This document shows positions 1 through 9,500 of a stretch of 64,000 nt of DNA, piece after piece (position 1 is the stretch's first letter; each line of letters opens with the position of its first letter). The position numbers and the translations under genes were made by a program. The stretch spans positions 3,279,001-3,343,000 of the forward strand of contig NZ_CP092282.1 of assembly GCF_024972775.1 (NCBI RefSeq), given 5' to 3'. The notes beneath the pieces are model-generated. The model was not told the origin of the DNA. It saw only the letters and a program-made list of their open reading frames with translations, and did not search any database. Source of the DNA: Dehalobacter sp. DCM (lineage in GTDB: Bacteria > Bacillota > Desulfitobacteriia > Desulfitobacteriales > Syntrophobotulaceae).

Positions 1-1
1 T

Positions 2-745
2 CTAATTGGTGCATTTCTGCTCATAACCATTGTGATGGGATATGTTGGACTTGAGGGTATCGCCCGCGTATCCCGTGTCTTTGTCTATCCGATCATCGGC
101 GGGGTTATCCTTATCTTGCTGTTAGCGATTCCAAGCTATGACTTTGACTACTTGAAACCCTATCTCGGATATGGCGTGCAAAAAACAGCCCTAGTCGGAC
201 TGCTGCGCAGTTCCGCCTATGATGAAATTGTGCTCTTAGCCGTTATAATCCGTTCTCTGCACAATGTAAAACTGTTTAAGCGTGTTGGCTTCCTCAGTCT
301 TTTGACAACCGGTCTGATGCTTTCAGCCAGCTTAATGTGCATGATTGCCTCATTTCAATATACGGCGGGAAGCGAGCATATCTCCGGCATGTATCAGCTC
401 ACCCGCGTGATCTATTTCTCGCGTTTTTTCCAACGCGTTGAGACGTTATTCTTGTTTGTCTGGATCTTTTCATCCCTTATCACCGTCAGCTTCTTGTTCT
501 ACGAAGCGATTAGTTCTTATTGTCGCGTCTTTAAGATCACGAATCACCGGCCATTATTAATCCCCTTCGCCATCCTGATTTATTTCATCACGATGACCCC
601 GACCACTGTGACCGACTTGATCGAAGTACACGTTATGTTTGTCCGTGAATATAGCATCGGGATTTTCATGCTTATCCCCCTGTTTGTCTTCGCTGTTGCT
701 GTAATCCGCCGTAAAAAAGGAGTGAAATCCCATGCGGAAAGTTAG
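2..745 (+). CDS. Spore germination protein, GerAB/GerKB type (5' partial)
   Basis: The reading frame is open from base 2, so the gene starts outside the window. The visible part has seven or so hydrophobic helices typical of the amino-acid-permease-like B subunit of GerA-family germinant receptors in the spore inner membrane. It ends with a basic tail. Its last 14 bases overlap the next gene, a Ger(x)C lipoprotein, which is the usual B-C order of a ger operon. The germinant cannot be predicted from sequence. Confidence 0.88.
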   Translation, partial: LIGAFLLITIVMGYVGLEGIARVSRVFVYPIIGGVILILLLAIPSYDFDYLKPYLGYGVQKTALVGLLRSSAYDEIVLLAVIIRSLHNVKLFKRVGFLSLLTTGLMLSASLMCMIASFQYTAGSEHISGMYQLTRVIYFSRFFQRVETLFLFVWIFSSLITVSFLFYEAISSYCRVFKITNHRPLLIPFAILIYFITMTPTTVTDLIEVHVMFVREYSIGIFMLIPLFVFAVAVIRRKKGVKSHAES

Positions 746-2090
746 GTTTAACGCCTTTGGCTCCCATTCTAAGCTGATCTGTATTATTTTGATCGTCCTG
801 GTTGGCTTTCTGCCCCAGTACGGTTGTTATGATGCCGTTGAGGTAGACGAAGAAGTCTATACGTTAGCTATCGGTGTGGACAAAGGGAGCAGCGGTATGA
901 TCCGGATGACCTTTCAGTATGCATCCTATAAGGAGGGAGGCGGAGGAAAAAGCGCCGGAAGCAGCGAATCAGGCGGGGGCGGCGCAGGAAGCAGTTCCGA
1001 CGATACAGGGGAAGTAGACGGAACCATTGTAACGACTGTTGAGTCCCCCACCCTATTGGAGGGAATTAATCTTTTAAATGCCTCCGCCAACCGTCAAGTG
1101 TCACTGATGCATGCTAAAATGCTGGTTTTTTCCGAAGAGTATGCCCGGGAGGGCATCCAAAAATATATCGATCCGCTGGTTAGGTTTCGGGAAGCCAGGG
1201 AGTTCATGCGGGTTGTCGTCTGTCAGGGCAAAGCCGAAGACTTCATCCGGGAAAACAAAACACTTATCGGTACCAGCGCGTCGAAAGGCATTGACCTCAT
1301 GTTTGAACAATCCAAGATGACCGGCTATTATCCGGATGTCTTTTTTACGGATTTCTATACATCACTGTTAACACCCTATGGTCAAGCAACGGCGGTCTAT
1401 GCCGGGGTCAACGATTTTAACCATTTCGGAGAGGATAAGGATCATACGATGCTGCCGGCCACCCCAAAAACATCCTATGAACCGGGTATGATTCCGCGCA
1501 AAGGCGGGACAAAGAAAGAATTATTTGGTACTGCGGTGTTTGACGGTGATAAAATGGTTGGGAGCCTTGACCAGCATCAAACGCGCTTTTACCTGATGAC
1601 AATCGGCGAATTCCGAACAGGGAATTTTACGCTGGAAGACCCAGACAAACCGGGGTACTTTATTGTCATCCAATGCCGATTAATAGAAAAACCTAAAATA
1701 AAAGCCCGTATGCAAAACGGGCTGCCTGTTATTGAACTAGAGTTAAAGTTGGATTCCAATATCATATCCATTCAGAGTCGAATCCACCATGAGAATCAAC
1801 AAGACATAGCGGCAATAGAAAAACTCATTCAGGATTACTTCACCCAAGGTATCCAGGATACCATTCAAACTACTCAAAAGAAATGGAATACGGATATATT
1901 CTACTTTGGCAAGAAGGTAGCCGGTAATTTTATGACGATCCCGGACTTTGAACAATACAATTGGCTTGCCCATTATCGCGATGCCGTGATCAAAACCAAC
2001 GTCAGCGTCAAACTATTTGGCTCCGGAAGCATCTATCAGGCCAGTCCGATCCGCAGTTCGACATCAATACAAGGGGAGAAAAATGAATGA
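732..2090 (+). CDS. Ger(x)C family spore germination lipoprotein
   Basis: C subunit of a GerA-type germinant receptor. A basic N-terminus and hydrophobic stretch end in a cysteine at about residue 32 (PQYGC), consistent with a lipoprotein signal peptide. The body matches the Ger(x)C family (DAVEVDEEVY near the N-terminus, ANRQVSLMHAK-type core). At about residues 68-95 there is a Gly/Ser-rich low-complexity insert that is probably a surface linker. The start overlaps the upstream B-subunit gene by 14 bases and the stop overlaps a small membrane-protein gene, indicating translational coupling. Confidence 0.88.
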   Translation: MRKVRFNAFGSHSKLICIILIVLVGFLPQYGCYDAVEVDEEVYTLAIGVDKGSSGMIRMTFQYASYKEGGGGKSAGSSESGGGGAGSSSDDTGEVDGTIVTTVESPTLLEGINLLNASANRQVSLMHAKMLVFSEEYAREGIQKYIDPLVRFREAREFMRVVVCQGKAEDFIRENKTLIGTSASKGIDLMFEQSKMTGYYPDVFFTDFYTSLLTPYGQATAVYAGVNDFNHFGEDKDHTMLPATPKTSYEPGMIPRKGGTKKELFGTAVFDGDKMVGSLDQHQTRFYLMTIGEFRTGNFTLEDPDKPGYFIVIQCRLIEKPKIKARMQNGLPVIELELKLDSNIISIQSRIHHENQQDIAAIEKLIQDYFTQGIQDTIQTTQKKWNTDIFYFGKKVAGNFMTIPDFEQYNWLAHYRDAVIKTNVSVKLFGSGSIYQASPIRSSTSIQGEKNE

Positions 2091-2257
2091 TCCAATATGC
2101 GTTTATCTTATTGATTCTGGCGAGTTCCTATTACACGTTTACCTTTGGCCAGAGTTTATGGCGGGATGACCATAATAAGCTGGGTGGATTCGGGGCCATG
2201 CTCATTGCCTTTATCAGTGCCTCATTACCCGTTTTCTTTATGTTCATAGGCCGCTGA
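2087..2257 (+). CDS. Small two-helix membrane protein, candidate Ger D subunit
   Basis: A 56-residue ORF starting MIQYAFIL. Its ATG overlaps the TGA of the Ger(x)C gene (ATGA). Two hydrophobic segments are separated by a short polar loop (SLWRDDHNKLGG). Small two-helix D proteins are known accessories of some gerA-type operons in Bacillus and modulate germination. Position, coupling and topology fit that role, but the assignment is by context only. Confidence 0.6.
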   Translation: MIQYAFILLILASSYYTFTFGQSLWRDDHNKLGGFGAMLIAFISASLPVFFMFIGR

Positions 2258-2318
2258 CTTGGATTAGTATCTCAGAAACAGAGTTTAACCCATCATGTAT
2301 TTTTTAACCCATCATGTT

Positions 2319-2795
2319 TTATGGCATAGGTACTTCTTCTATCGTATATAAATCATCAATCGGTGCGGAAAGAAAAGCATTGATCCTTCCTTTTGACTGG
2401 ACGGTCCATACTGCTTTTTCTTCTTCAGTCGCCGTTCCGTCGGATATTTTAGCCCGCAACGCGTTATAGGACCCGTCTTCCGGACGAGTGGCTTTCGGTT
2501 TGGCCAGGATCCGAACGGCCTTCCCGGTTCGCTTATTCGCTAAGGTCAAAGCCTGATTGCCGGTTTGATTATAAATGAAGTTGCTCTTCCCGAAAGTACA
2601 GCCGGTCAGCACCTGAATGGCATCCGTACTGCAGTTCCGGTTTTCCACCACCGCTGTCAATTCCTCTGCTGTACCCCGGACGATACCCAGTGCATCCAGC
2701 GCGGCATTGGCCTGACGAAAGCCCGTGGCCAACCCCATACATTCATGACCGTGAAATTCTACACATTTCTCCCAGGGGGTCTTTTCCTTACACAT
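2319..2795 (-). CDS. FmdE family protein
   Basis: 158 residues with the FmdE signature: FHGHECMGLATGFR near residues 14-27, then NRNCSTDAIQ and TGCTFGKSN. The conserved His and Cys residues suggest metal binding. The family is named after a protein encoded with molybdenum formylmethanofuran dehydrogenase and is widespread in anaerobes, usually without a defined reaction. AAAGGA lies a suitable distance before the ATG. It is downstream of znuB on the same strand, separated by about 260 bp of strongly structured DNA, so it is probably not in the zinc operon. Confidence 0.75.
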   Translation of the reverse strand: MCKEKTPWEKCVEFHGHECMGLATGFRQANAALDALGIVRGTAEELTAVVENRNCSTDAIQVLTGCTFGKSNFIYNQTGNQALTLANKRTGKAVRILAKPKATRPEDGSYNALRAKISDGTATEEEKAVWTVQSKGRINAFLSAPIDDLYTIEEVPMP

Positions 2796-2843
2796 TGTGT
2801 TTTATCCTTTCAATTGCAGTAATCTTTTTTATTTTTCGGGTCA

Positions 2844-2946
2844 GTCTGGGTACTCAGTTCCGCTTTCGGCTCTTGTGCCCTCCATGGCACAAAGAGCCGC
2901 GCTCCGCCTCCATGCTTCGCTCGGCGCTGGAACCAACTACCCAGAC
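2844..2946. repeat. Large nested inverted repeat
   Basis: GTCTGGGTA at 2844-2852 pairs with TACCCAGAC at 2938-2946. GTTCC/GGAAC lies inside this, and within that is a hairpin built from GGCTCTT-GTGCC and GGCAC-AAGAGCC around a CTCCAT loop. The structure lies between znuB and fmdE and has no T tract, so it is not a simple terminator. A second hairpin (ATGCC-CTCCAT-GGCAT) and a CTGCT-ACGA-AGCAG hairpin follow at about 2998-3045. The GCC-ATGGA-GGC core on the minus strand resembles the cassette hairpins of the 16-46 kb array. Confidence 0.7.
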
Positions 2947-3055
2947 CTACTATCGGGTCATAAATCTATTATCGTGCCTCCTAATAAAGTTGACACACAT
3001 GCCCTCCATGGCATGATGTACTGGGGTCCTGCTACGAAGCAGCGCCATCCATGGC

Positions 3056-3898
3056 TTACCTCCGTACAATATTTATTAAGAAAGTACCGGCAAAAAATAC
3101 GGCCAGGATCAGGACGATGGTTGCGCCGGTGGCTGTTCCCCAGTAGTAGGAGAAAATCAAGCCGACCAATCCTGAAATCATAGCGATAAGGACCGCAAAC
3201 ACATGATACTGCCGGATATTTCCGGCAATGCTTCTGGAGGCGGCCGCCGGGAGTACTAAGAGGGAACTGATGATCAAGATCCCTACCCAGCGAATAGCTA
3301 CAGTAACGACAACCGCAATGATCACAGCAAACAGGAATTCGTAAAAACGCACGTTGATGCCTCTGCTTTTCGCCAAGGATTGATTAATACTGACCAGCAG
3401 CAGCTTATTGAACCACCCGGCCCAAAATATCAGGACCACGATGAGAATCACGCCAAGAACCATCAGCTCGGATGGGGCGATGCTTAAGAGATCCCCGATC
3501 AGATAAACGGTATATTTGCTGAATCCTCCGTTACGCGAGAGGATCACGATCCCGAGCGCGACAGCGGTGGAAGAGAATACACCGATAATCGTATCCGTCG
3601 ATGCCATGTTGGCACTTTTTACAATCATGATGGCCACGGCAAAAATTACCGAGAAGCCTAAAAGAGCCCAAAAGGGACTTTGAATCCCCAATAGGACGCC
3701 AATGGCAATACCGGTTAAAGCCGAATGTCCCAGGGCATCGGAAAAAAAAGCCATCCGATTATTTACGATCATCGTCCCCAGAATGCCAAAAATCGGCGTA
3801 ACCAGAATCACCGCCAGCAAGGCATTTTTCATGAAATCATACTGAAGCCAATCAAAGGGCAACAAGACATCGAGCAGATTATACCAGTGTGCGATCAT
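3056..3898 (-). CDS. znuB: Metal (zinc) ABC transporter permease, ZnuB/TroC type
   Basis: 280-residue polytopic membrane protein with 7-8 hydrophobic helices of the ABC-3 family, which import Zn2+ or Mn2+. The FSDALGHSALTGIAIG motif at residues 34-49 is typical. The gene overlaps the 3' end of the ATPase gene by 20 bp, giving an order znuA-znuC-znuB on the minus strand. Zinc is preferred over manganese because a Fur-family gene and a Zur-like dyad lie at the operon start, but sequence alone cannot fix the metal. Confidence 0.85.
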   Translation of the reverse strand: MIAHWYNLLDVLLPFDWLQYDFMKNALLAVILVTPIFGILGTMIVNNRMAFFSDALGHSALTGIAIGVLLGIQSPFWALLGFSVIFAVAIMIVKSANMASTDTIIGVFSSTAVALGIVILSRNGGFSKYTVYLIGDLLSIAPSELMVLGVILIVVLIFWAGWFNKLLLVSINQSLAKSRGINVRFYEFLFAVIIAVVVTVAIRWVGILIISSLLVLPAAASRSIAGNIRQYHVFAVLIAMISGLVGLIFSYYWGTATGATIVLILAVFFAGTFLINIVRR

Positions 3899-4763
3899 GC
3901 GATTTTTCTTTCTCTCTTTCCCTATTTGTTGTCAACGGAATCGTCTCGATCAATTGTCCCGATTCCATTCCTTTATACGCTCCTTGTCCGAAGGTTTCGA
4001 TGACCTTTTGGTTACGGAAGACGTCTTCGGCTGTTCCGCAACAGGTGATCGTCTTATTATTCAAAAAGACAACGCGATCCGCGTATTTGGCTACCAGGTC
4101 CAAGTCGTGAGAAACTAAAATAATCGATAAATCAAAATCCTTACGGAGCTTGGATACAATATCGTAAAATAACACCAAGCCCTTTTGATCGATTCCGGAT
4201 ACCGGCTCATCCAGGAACAGAAGGTTTGGCAGCGGATCCAAAGCCAGGGCGAGAAGCACTCTCTGCAGTTCGCCGCCGGATAAAGCGCCCAAGCGCCTGT
4301 CGATCAGATGCTCGGCTTGTACATGCTCCAAACTGCGTCGCATGCGGTCCTTTATTCTACGTCGTGTGCGGAACCATACCGGCGTTTTAGCATGAGCAGC
4401 CGCAAAAAGGTCCATGACAGTAACCGGTGCGCTGGAATCAAAATCGAGCTTTTGGGGCACATAGCCAATGATCGGATGTCCTTTATCGGCAACTGCAGCA
4501 TCAACAAACTCTACCGTACCCGTGTGCGGAATTTCACCCAGCATCGCTTTGAAAAGGGTTGTCTTTCCGGAACCGTTGGGTCCAATAACTGCGGTCAGAT
4601 CCCCGCAACATAATTGCAGATTGATATCTTTGAGTATTTCTTTTTTATTAATAGTGACACCGAGATTGCTGATGCGTGTCGAGCATAATCCGCAGCAGCA
4701 ATTATTGCTCAATGTATGCGGACAGCTTACTTCGACAGGTTGGGGGTGCTTTCTGAGAGTCAT
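3879..4763 (-). CDS. znuC: Metal (zinc) ABC transporter ATP-binding protein
   Basis: ABC ATPase with Walker A GPNGSGKTT, Q-loop YVPQ, signature LSGGELQR, Walker B LLFLDEP and switch histidine VSHD. It drives the ZnuB permease. About 28 extra N-terminal residues precede the ABC fold and hold a Cys cluster (CPHTLSNNCCCGLC). This is not usual for ZnuC and could bind zinc, which is inference. The start overlaps the stop of znuA (ATGA). A charged C-terminal tail overlaps the znuB start. Confidence 0.87.
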   Translation of the reverse strand: MTLRKHPQPVEVSCPHTLSNNCCCGLCSTRISNLGVTINKKEILKDINLQLCCGDLTAVIGPNGSGKTTLFKAMLGEIPHTGTVEFVDAAVADKGHPIIGYVPQKLDFDSSAPVTVMDLFAAAHAKTPVWFRTRRRIKDRMRRSLEHVQAEHLIDRRLGALSGGELQRVLLALALDPLPNLLFLDEPVSGIDQKGLVLFYDIVSKLRKDFDLSIILVSHDLDLVAKYADRVVFLNNKTITCCGTAEDVFRNQKVIETFGQGAYKGMESGQLIETIPLTTNREREKEKSHDRTLV

Positions 4764-5683
4764 TGCAGCGCCTCTTTTAAAATTTTAAGATTCTGATCCA
4801 TAATAGAAATATACGCATCCGCATCCATCGGACCCGTAACAGCCGGATCAAGAGTATACACTCGGGCACCGGTTTCCTGGGCAATGGTCTTGGCGATTTT
4901 CGCAGAATACTGCGGCTCCGCAAACAGTGCTTTGACCTTGAGTTGCTTAATAATTTCGATTGTTTCCGCCAGTTCTTTCGCACTGGGTTCCGTGTTCGGT
5001 TCACGTTCGATGACACCGACGATATTCAAATTGAACTCTTCCGCAAAATAAGGGAAGGCTTCATGAAAGGTAACGATGTCGCGATGCGTTAATCCATCCA
5101 ATACCTGATGCATTTTGACTCTTTCTGCTTCCAATTTAGCCAGATAGGCGGCGGTATTTTCCGCATAGTTATCCGCGTGTTGTGGATCAAGTATGGCCAG
5201 CTGATCACCAATGGTTTGTACCTGCTGCATCGCTTTGGAGATGCTGACCCAGACATGGGGATTTTCATTTCCGTCCTCAGTGATCAGCTCAATCCCCTGA
5301 CTGGAATCGATGATCCTTAAGTCCGGGCGCTGAGCAATGATTTTGTCCATAAAAGATTCCATCCCTGCGCCGTTAATGATCAGAATCTGTGTGTTCTCTA
5401 TATTCTTCATATCCTTCGTGGAAAGAGCATAGTCATGCAGACAACCGGCTGTCTGCTCCGTCATATTGACAACCGAAACCCCCGGAATATCCTTCGCGAT
5501 ATTCAGGGTAAAAATGTAAATCGGATAGAATGAGGTGGCTATTGTTATCGGCCCCTGGGCAACAACCGGCTCCGCATTGGCTGATACCTTCGCGCTCGTA
5601 TCTCCTTTTGCCCCGCAGCCGTTAAACAGCACGAGTACTGACAGCAGCATCACCACTGCCACCATCCAACGTCTTGTACGCAT
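4760..5683 (-). CDS. znuA: Zinc ABC transporter substrate-binding lipoprotein
   Basis: ZnuA/TroA-type binding protein (cluster 9). The lipobox LFNGC gives an acylated mature protein. Metal-ligand candidates are the histidine in NENPHVWVS, the one in VTFHEAFPYFAEEF, and C-terminal acidic residues. The chosen ATG (MRTRRW) follows AGGGGGAATATACA. A longer reading frame runs upstream through the promoter and operator and is not credible. It is the first gene of the znuA-C-B operon. Confidence 0.87.
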   Translation of the reverse strand: MRTRRWMVAVVMLLSVLVLFNGCGAKGDTSAKVSANAEPVVAQGPITIATSFYPIYIFTLNIAKDIPGVSVVNMTEQTAGCLHDYALSTKDMKNIENTQILIINGAGMESFMDKIIAQRPDLRIIDSSQGIELITEDGNENPHVWVSISKAMQQVQTIGDQLAILDPQHADNYAENTAAYLAKLEAERVKMHQVLDGLTHRDIVTFHEAFPYFAEEFNLNIVGVIEREPNTEPSAKELAETIEIIKQLKVKALFAEPQYSAKIAKTIAQETGARVYTLDPAVTGPMDADAYISIMDQNLKILKEALQ

Positions 5684-5751
5684 TGTATATTCCCCCTGTT
5701 TGATCTGCATACTGACCGTATGCGAATTTATTAGATTTATTATAACATATT

Positions 5752-5766
5752 TGCAAATGATTTGCA
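5752..5766. promoter_or_regulatory. Zur/Fur-like operator dyad upstream of znuA
   Basis: TGCAAATGATTTGCA is a perfect 7-1-7 inverted repeat, the geometry of Fur/Zur/PerR boxes. On the minus strand it sits just upstream of a TATAAT -10 element for znuA, so a bound repressor would block transcription. The likely repressor is the divergent Fur-family protein at 6059-6508. Confidence 0.65.
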
Positions 5767-6058
5767 TTTGCATTGGAATAATATCTATTATACTGTGTCC
5801 AACAGTGTATTATTCATAGAATTTAATTTTCCCATAGATCGTCTCTAGCTTTGACATTTTTTATTGGTTCAAAACATTGTGAATTCCCGTAAAAGGTATA
5901 CAATAAGTATAGAAGTAAGTAAAACTTGTCTGGCGCCAAGTCCTTAAATGAAGGCGGCAGCCATAGCTGCACTTATGTAATTCAGAACGTGAATTAAAAT
6001 TTCTACGACAGAAAGTCACTTATATACTTTCTGATATACTAAAAAAGGACTGAGCAGA

Positions 6059-6508
6059 TTGCCTGAACATCAGAATCCGGGATCCACGGAGTTACTAAAA
6101 AATGCAGGGATTAAAAATACCAAGCATCGAAGCTTGATATTTGAGTTGCTGGAACATGCCACAGAACCGTTAACAGCGGAAGACATCTTTATTTCATTAA
6201 AGGAAAAAAGCGCCTCCATTTCGCTTTCGACTGTTTATCGTGCACTGGAGAAATTGACTGCCGGCAACTTGCTCTTAAAGAGTACTTTATCTGATGACGG
6301 CAAAGCCCGCTATGAATTGAATAACCATGAACATAAACATTATCTGATTTGTATGAAATGCAATAAACACATTTCCATCGATGAATGCCCGATGAAGGAT
6401 TTCGAAAAGCTGCTGGAAAGCCAGGAGAATTTCGATGTCATCCGGCATAAACTTGAAATCTACGGTTATTGCAGGGACTGTAAAACGTCGCCGTTACCAA
6501 AGAGGTAA
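6059..6508 (+). CDS. Fur family metalloregulator, probably Zur
   Basis: 149-residue Fur-family repressor. The N-terminal winged helix includes the ISLSTVYRALEKL recognition region. The dimerisation domain has HEHKHYLICMKCNKH and a second C-x-x-C (YCRDCK), forming the structural Zn site. The start is TTG; no clearly better ATG is in frame. It is divergent from znuABC, with a Zur-like dyad between them. PerR or Fur specificity cannot be excluded from sequence. The 3' end overlaps the 3' end of the convergent addA gene by 43 bp. Confidence 0.82.
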   Translation: MPEHQNPGSTELLKNAGIKNTKHRSLIFELLEHATEPLTAEDIFISLKEKSASISLSTVYRALEKLTAGNLLLKSTLSDDGKARYELNNHEHKHYLICMKCNKHISIDECPMKDFEKLLESQENFDVIRHKLEIYGYCRDCKTSPLPKR

Positions 6509-9500
6509 AGGTATTTTTCTTTCACTTTTTTCCCGGTGAGCATTTCCAAAGCGCGGGCATAATAGTCGAGTTGCCGGCGATACCTTTCCAGCAGGATAAG
6601 CGAGCCGCCTTCAGGAATATGATCGGTTTTATAATCCACCAAAACGATGCCATCGTCTTCTTCAAAATAACAATCGATGACGCCCTGCAGCAGTATCGTA
6701 TCCTTCGGATCAATTCCGACGGCCAAATCCGGATACATATCGCTGCAGGGTATTTCCATATTAAACCTGACTTCGCGCTTTATGACACGGGCAGCCCGCA
6801 TGCGAACACCCAGGGACGACATGCGAAACATTTTGATTTTCATCGGATCGATACTCTCAGCCTGTTCAACTGTCAGCAAGTCTTTTTTGATCATGCCGGC
6901 AATCTGGCCTTCAATATTCTCTTGCTGCAGATCGAGATGCTGCATAACAAAATGCATCACAGTACCGGCTTCTGCCGCGTTTAAACCCTTCTTCGCCTCC
7001 AGAAACATCGGTTTCCGGATCAGGGGTTGTTTCCATGCGTCTGTCTCCAACGTCTGTTCCGCTTCAAAACGTCTTTTAAGTTCTGTTACCGTTACTTTCG
7101 GCGACATACGGGTGCTTTGAATATAGGGGTATTGCCAGCCCAGCCGTCGGTGGATATCTGCATTTATCGGCTTTTCTTCTTCGTCAACATCGGACAGACT
7201 GCTCAGCCAATGCCTGAATTCATTCTCATCCTGCGCCTGTTCGGCTGTCAGCCCGGTTAGTTCATATTTAGACCACAGACGAATAACCCACAGGGAAGAA
7301 TCATCACTAAGACGATGGGCTGGAACATCCGCAGAATAGGCCATAAACGGCTGAAGCGCGGAATAAGCGTTCCTGTGTCTTAAGAGAGCAGGGCCAAACC
7401 AGTCCAAATAACGCTCTCCTTTTATCATGTCGTAGGGAGAAAGCGTGTCTCCAGTCTTCAACGCCGCTTTCTGCCATTTGGCGCAGGTTCCGGCAATATT
7501 GCCGATGGTTCCGGATATAATTAATTTTTCCCGAGCGCGGGTCATGGCAACATAGAGGATGCGCATTTCTTCCGATAGTGTCTCGATTTTTATTTTCTCC
7601 CGCAGGGCATATTTGGGGATCGACGGATAGGTTACCCGGAGTACGGGATCGGACACATCCGGTCCTAATCCCAGCTCTTGATGATAAAGAATGCTTTTAT
7701 TTAAATCCTGAAGATTAAATTTCTTGCCGCAGCCTGCCAGGATGACCACAGGGAATTCCAGCCCTTTGCTTTTATGGATACTCATGATCCGAACGACATT
7801 ATCGTTTTCTCCGAGGATCTTCGCGCTTCCCATGTCTCCCTGATTGGTTTTTAACCTGTCGACAAAATTAATAAAATTAAACAACCCTTTAAAGCTCGTT
7901 TCCTCGTATTGTTTGGCACGTTCAAAAAGCACCCTTAAATTCCCCTGCCGTTGCGCGCCGCCGGGCATCGCCCCAACGATTCCATAATAACCGGTCTCGG
8001 TGTACAGCAGCCAAATAAGCCTGTCTACAGACAAGTACCGGGACATCTGCCGCCATTTTAAGAGTTGATCAACAAAACGGGATGCCTTGGCTTTCGTCTC
8101 GCCCGCCGGTTTCACTCCCTCTTCTTTTACCGACTCGGGTGTATTTTCTCTCTCGTTGGCATCCGCAGCCAGGACAAGCAACGCGTCATACAACGGCGCT
8201 GTTTTTTTGGCAAGTCGCAGCTGCGCTAATTCATCGGGCGAAAATGAGACGAGCGGCGAGCGGAGAACAGCTAAGAGCGGAATATCCTGCAAGGGATTAT
8301 CGATGATTTGGAGCAGTGAAAGAACAACCTGGATCTCAACGGATTTGAAAAATCCTGTCCCCGTATCGGCAAATACCGGAATGCCTGCCGCTGTCATCTC
8401 CTCAGTGAAAACATCAGACCAATTTTTCGTCGTACGCAGCAGGATCACGATATCACGGTAGTTAATTTTACGGTAACACCCCGATTCCTTGTCAAAAACA
8501 GCGGTCGCCCTGCCTTCGAGATCCAACCCCATCAACTCCTGGATTCGCCGCACGGCAAAGCGCGCTTCGCACTGGACTGCGTTTAGCATCGCTTGGTCCA
8601 GCGGTTCATCCTCACTATCCGCTGGGTCTGTCGGATTTTCATAAGTCTCCTGTTCGTCGTCGCCGTTGCCCGTAATCCGGTCTGGGTCGTCATTCTCTTC
8701 GGTTTCTGTTTGAATCAGATGAAATTCCACCGTACCGCCTGCCTGTAGAAGTTCCTCCGTATTATCCGCATACAGCGCGCCGGGATTGAGCGCTTCATTA
8801 TCCGTGTAGTCCAGTTCGCCGACCTTGACCGACATAATCTGCTTGAATAAATAATTGACACTTTCTATCACTTCACTGCGGCTGCGAAAGTTCTTGTATA
8901 AACAAATTCGCCGATTTAAAGAACCCGGCTCCGGCAAATAGCCCCGATATTTTTCCAAAAACAGTTCGGGTTTAGCCTGCCTGAAGCGATAAATACTCTG
9001 TTTAACATCGCCGACCATAAATACGTTGGGTTTTTCCGACTCACTGCGGGATATCATTTTGATGATCATTTCCTGGACCAAATTGCTGTCCTGATATTCA
9101 TCGACCAAAATCTCGGCATAGTGTTCCCGGTAGCGCTTGGCCGTATCCGAAGGCCGGTATTCCCCATCGTCGCTCTTTTCGGCAAGAATGCGGAGACAAA
9201 AATGTTCCAAGTCATTAAAATCAACGAGTGACTTGGCGGATTTCTTCGCTGCGTATCTTTCCATAAAATCACTGACCAACCGGGCCAGACATTTCATCAG
9301 CGGATAGATCACCGCCAGATCAGCGACTATCTCGGCCGAATTCTGAGAAAATGCCCGCTGCTGTTGCTTCTTGATCTTCTTTTTGACCTCTTCACGGATT
9401 TCTTTCACGGTATCCTGAATAGCTTTGTCTGCGTCCTTGCCTGGGATCGGCAGACGCTGAAACTGAAGGTCCTTTAATGTGTCAACAAGATTATCCCATT

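Noticed and set aside
1101-1320. Short ORFs on both strands inside the Ger(x)C gene
   Set aside because: Shadows of a well-supported coding frame.
5930-5975. Riboswitch in the Fur-family leader
   Set aside because: GC-rich paired words (GGCGCCAAG, GGCAGCCATAGCTGC) are present but match no riboswitch class that I can recognise.
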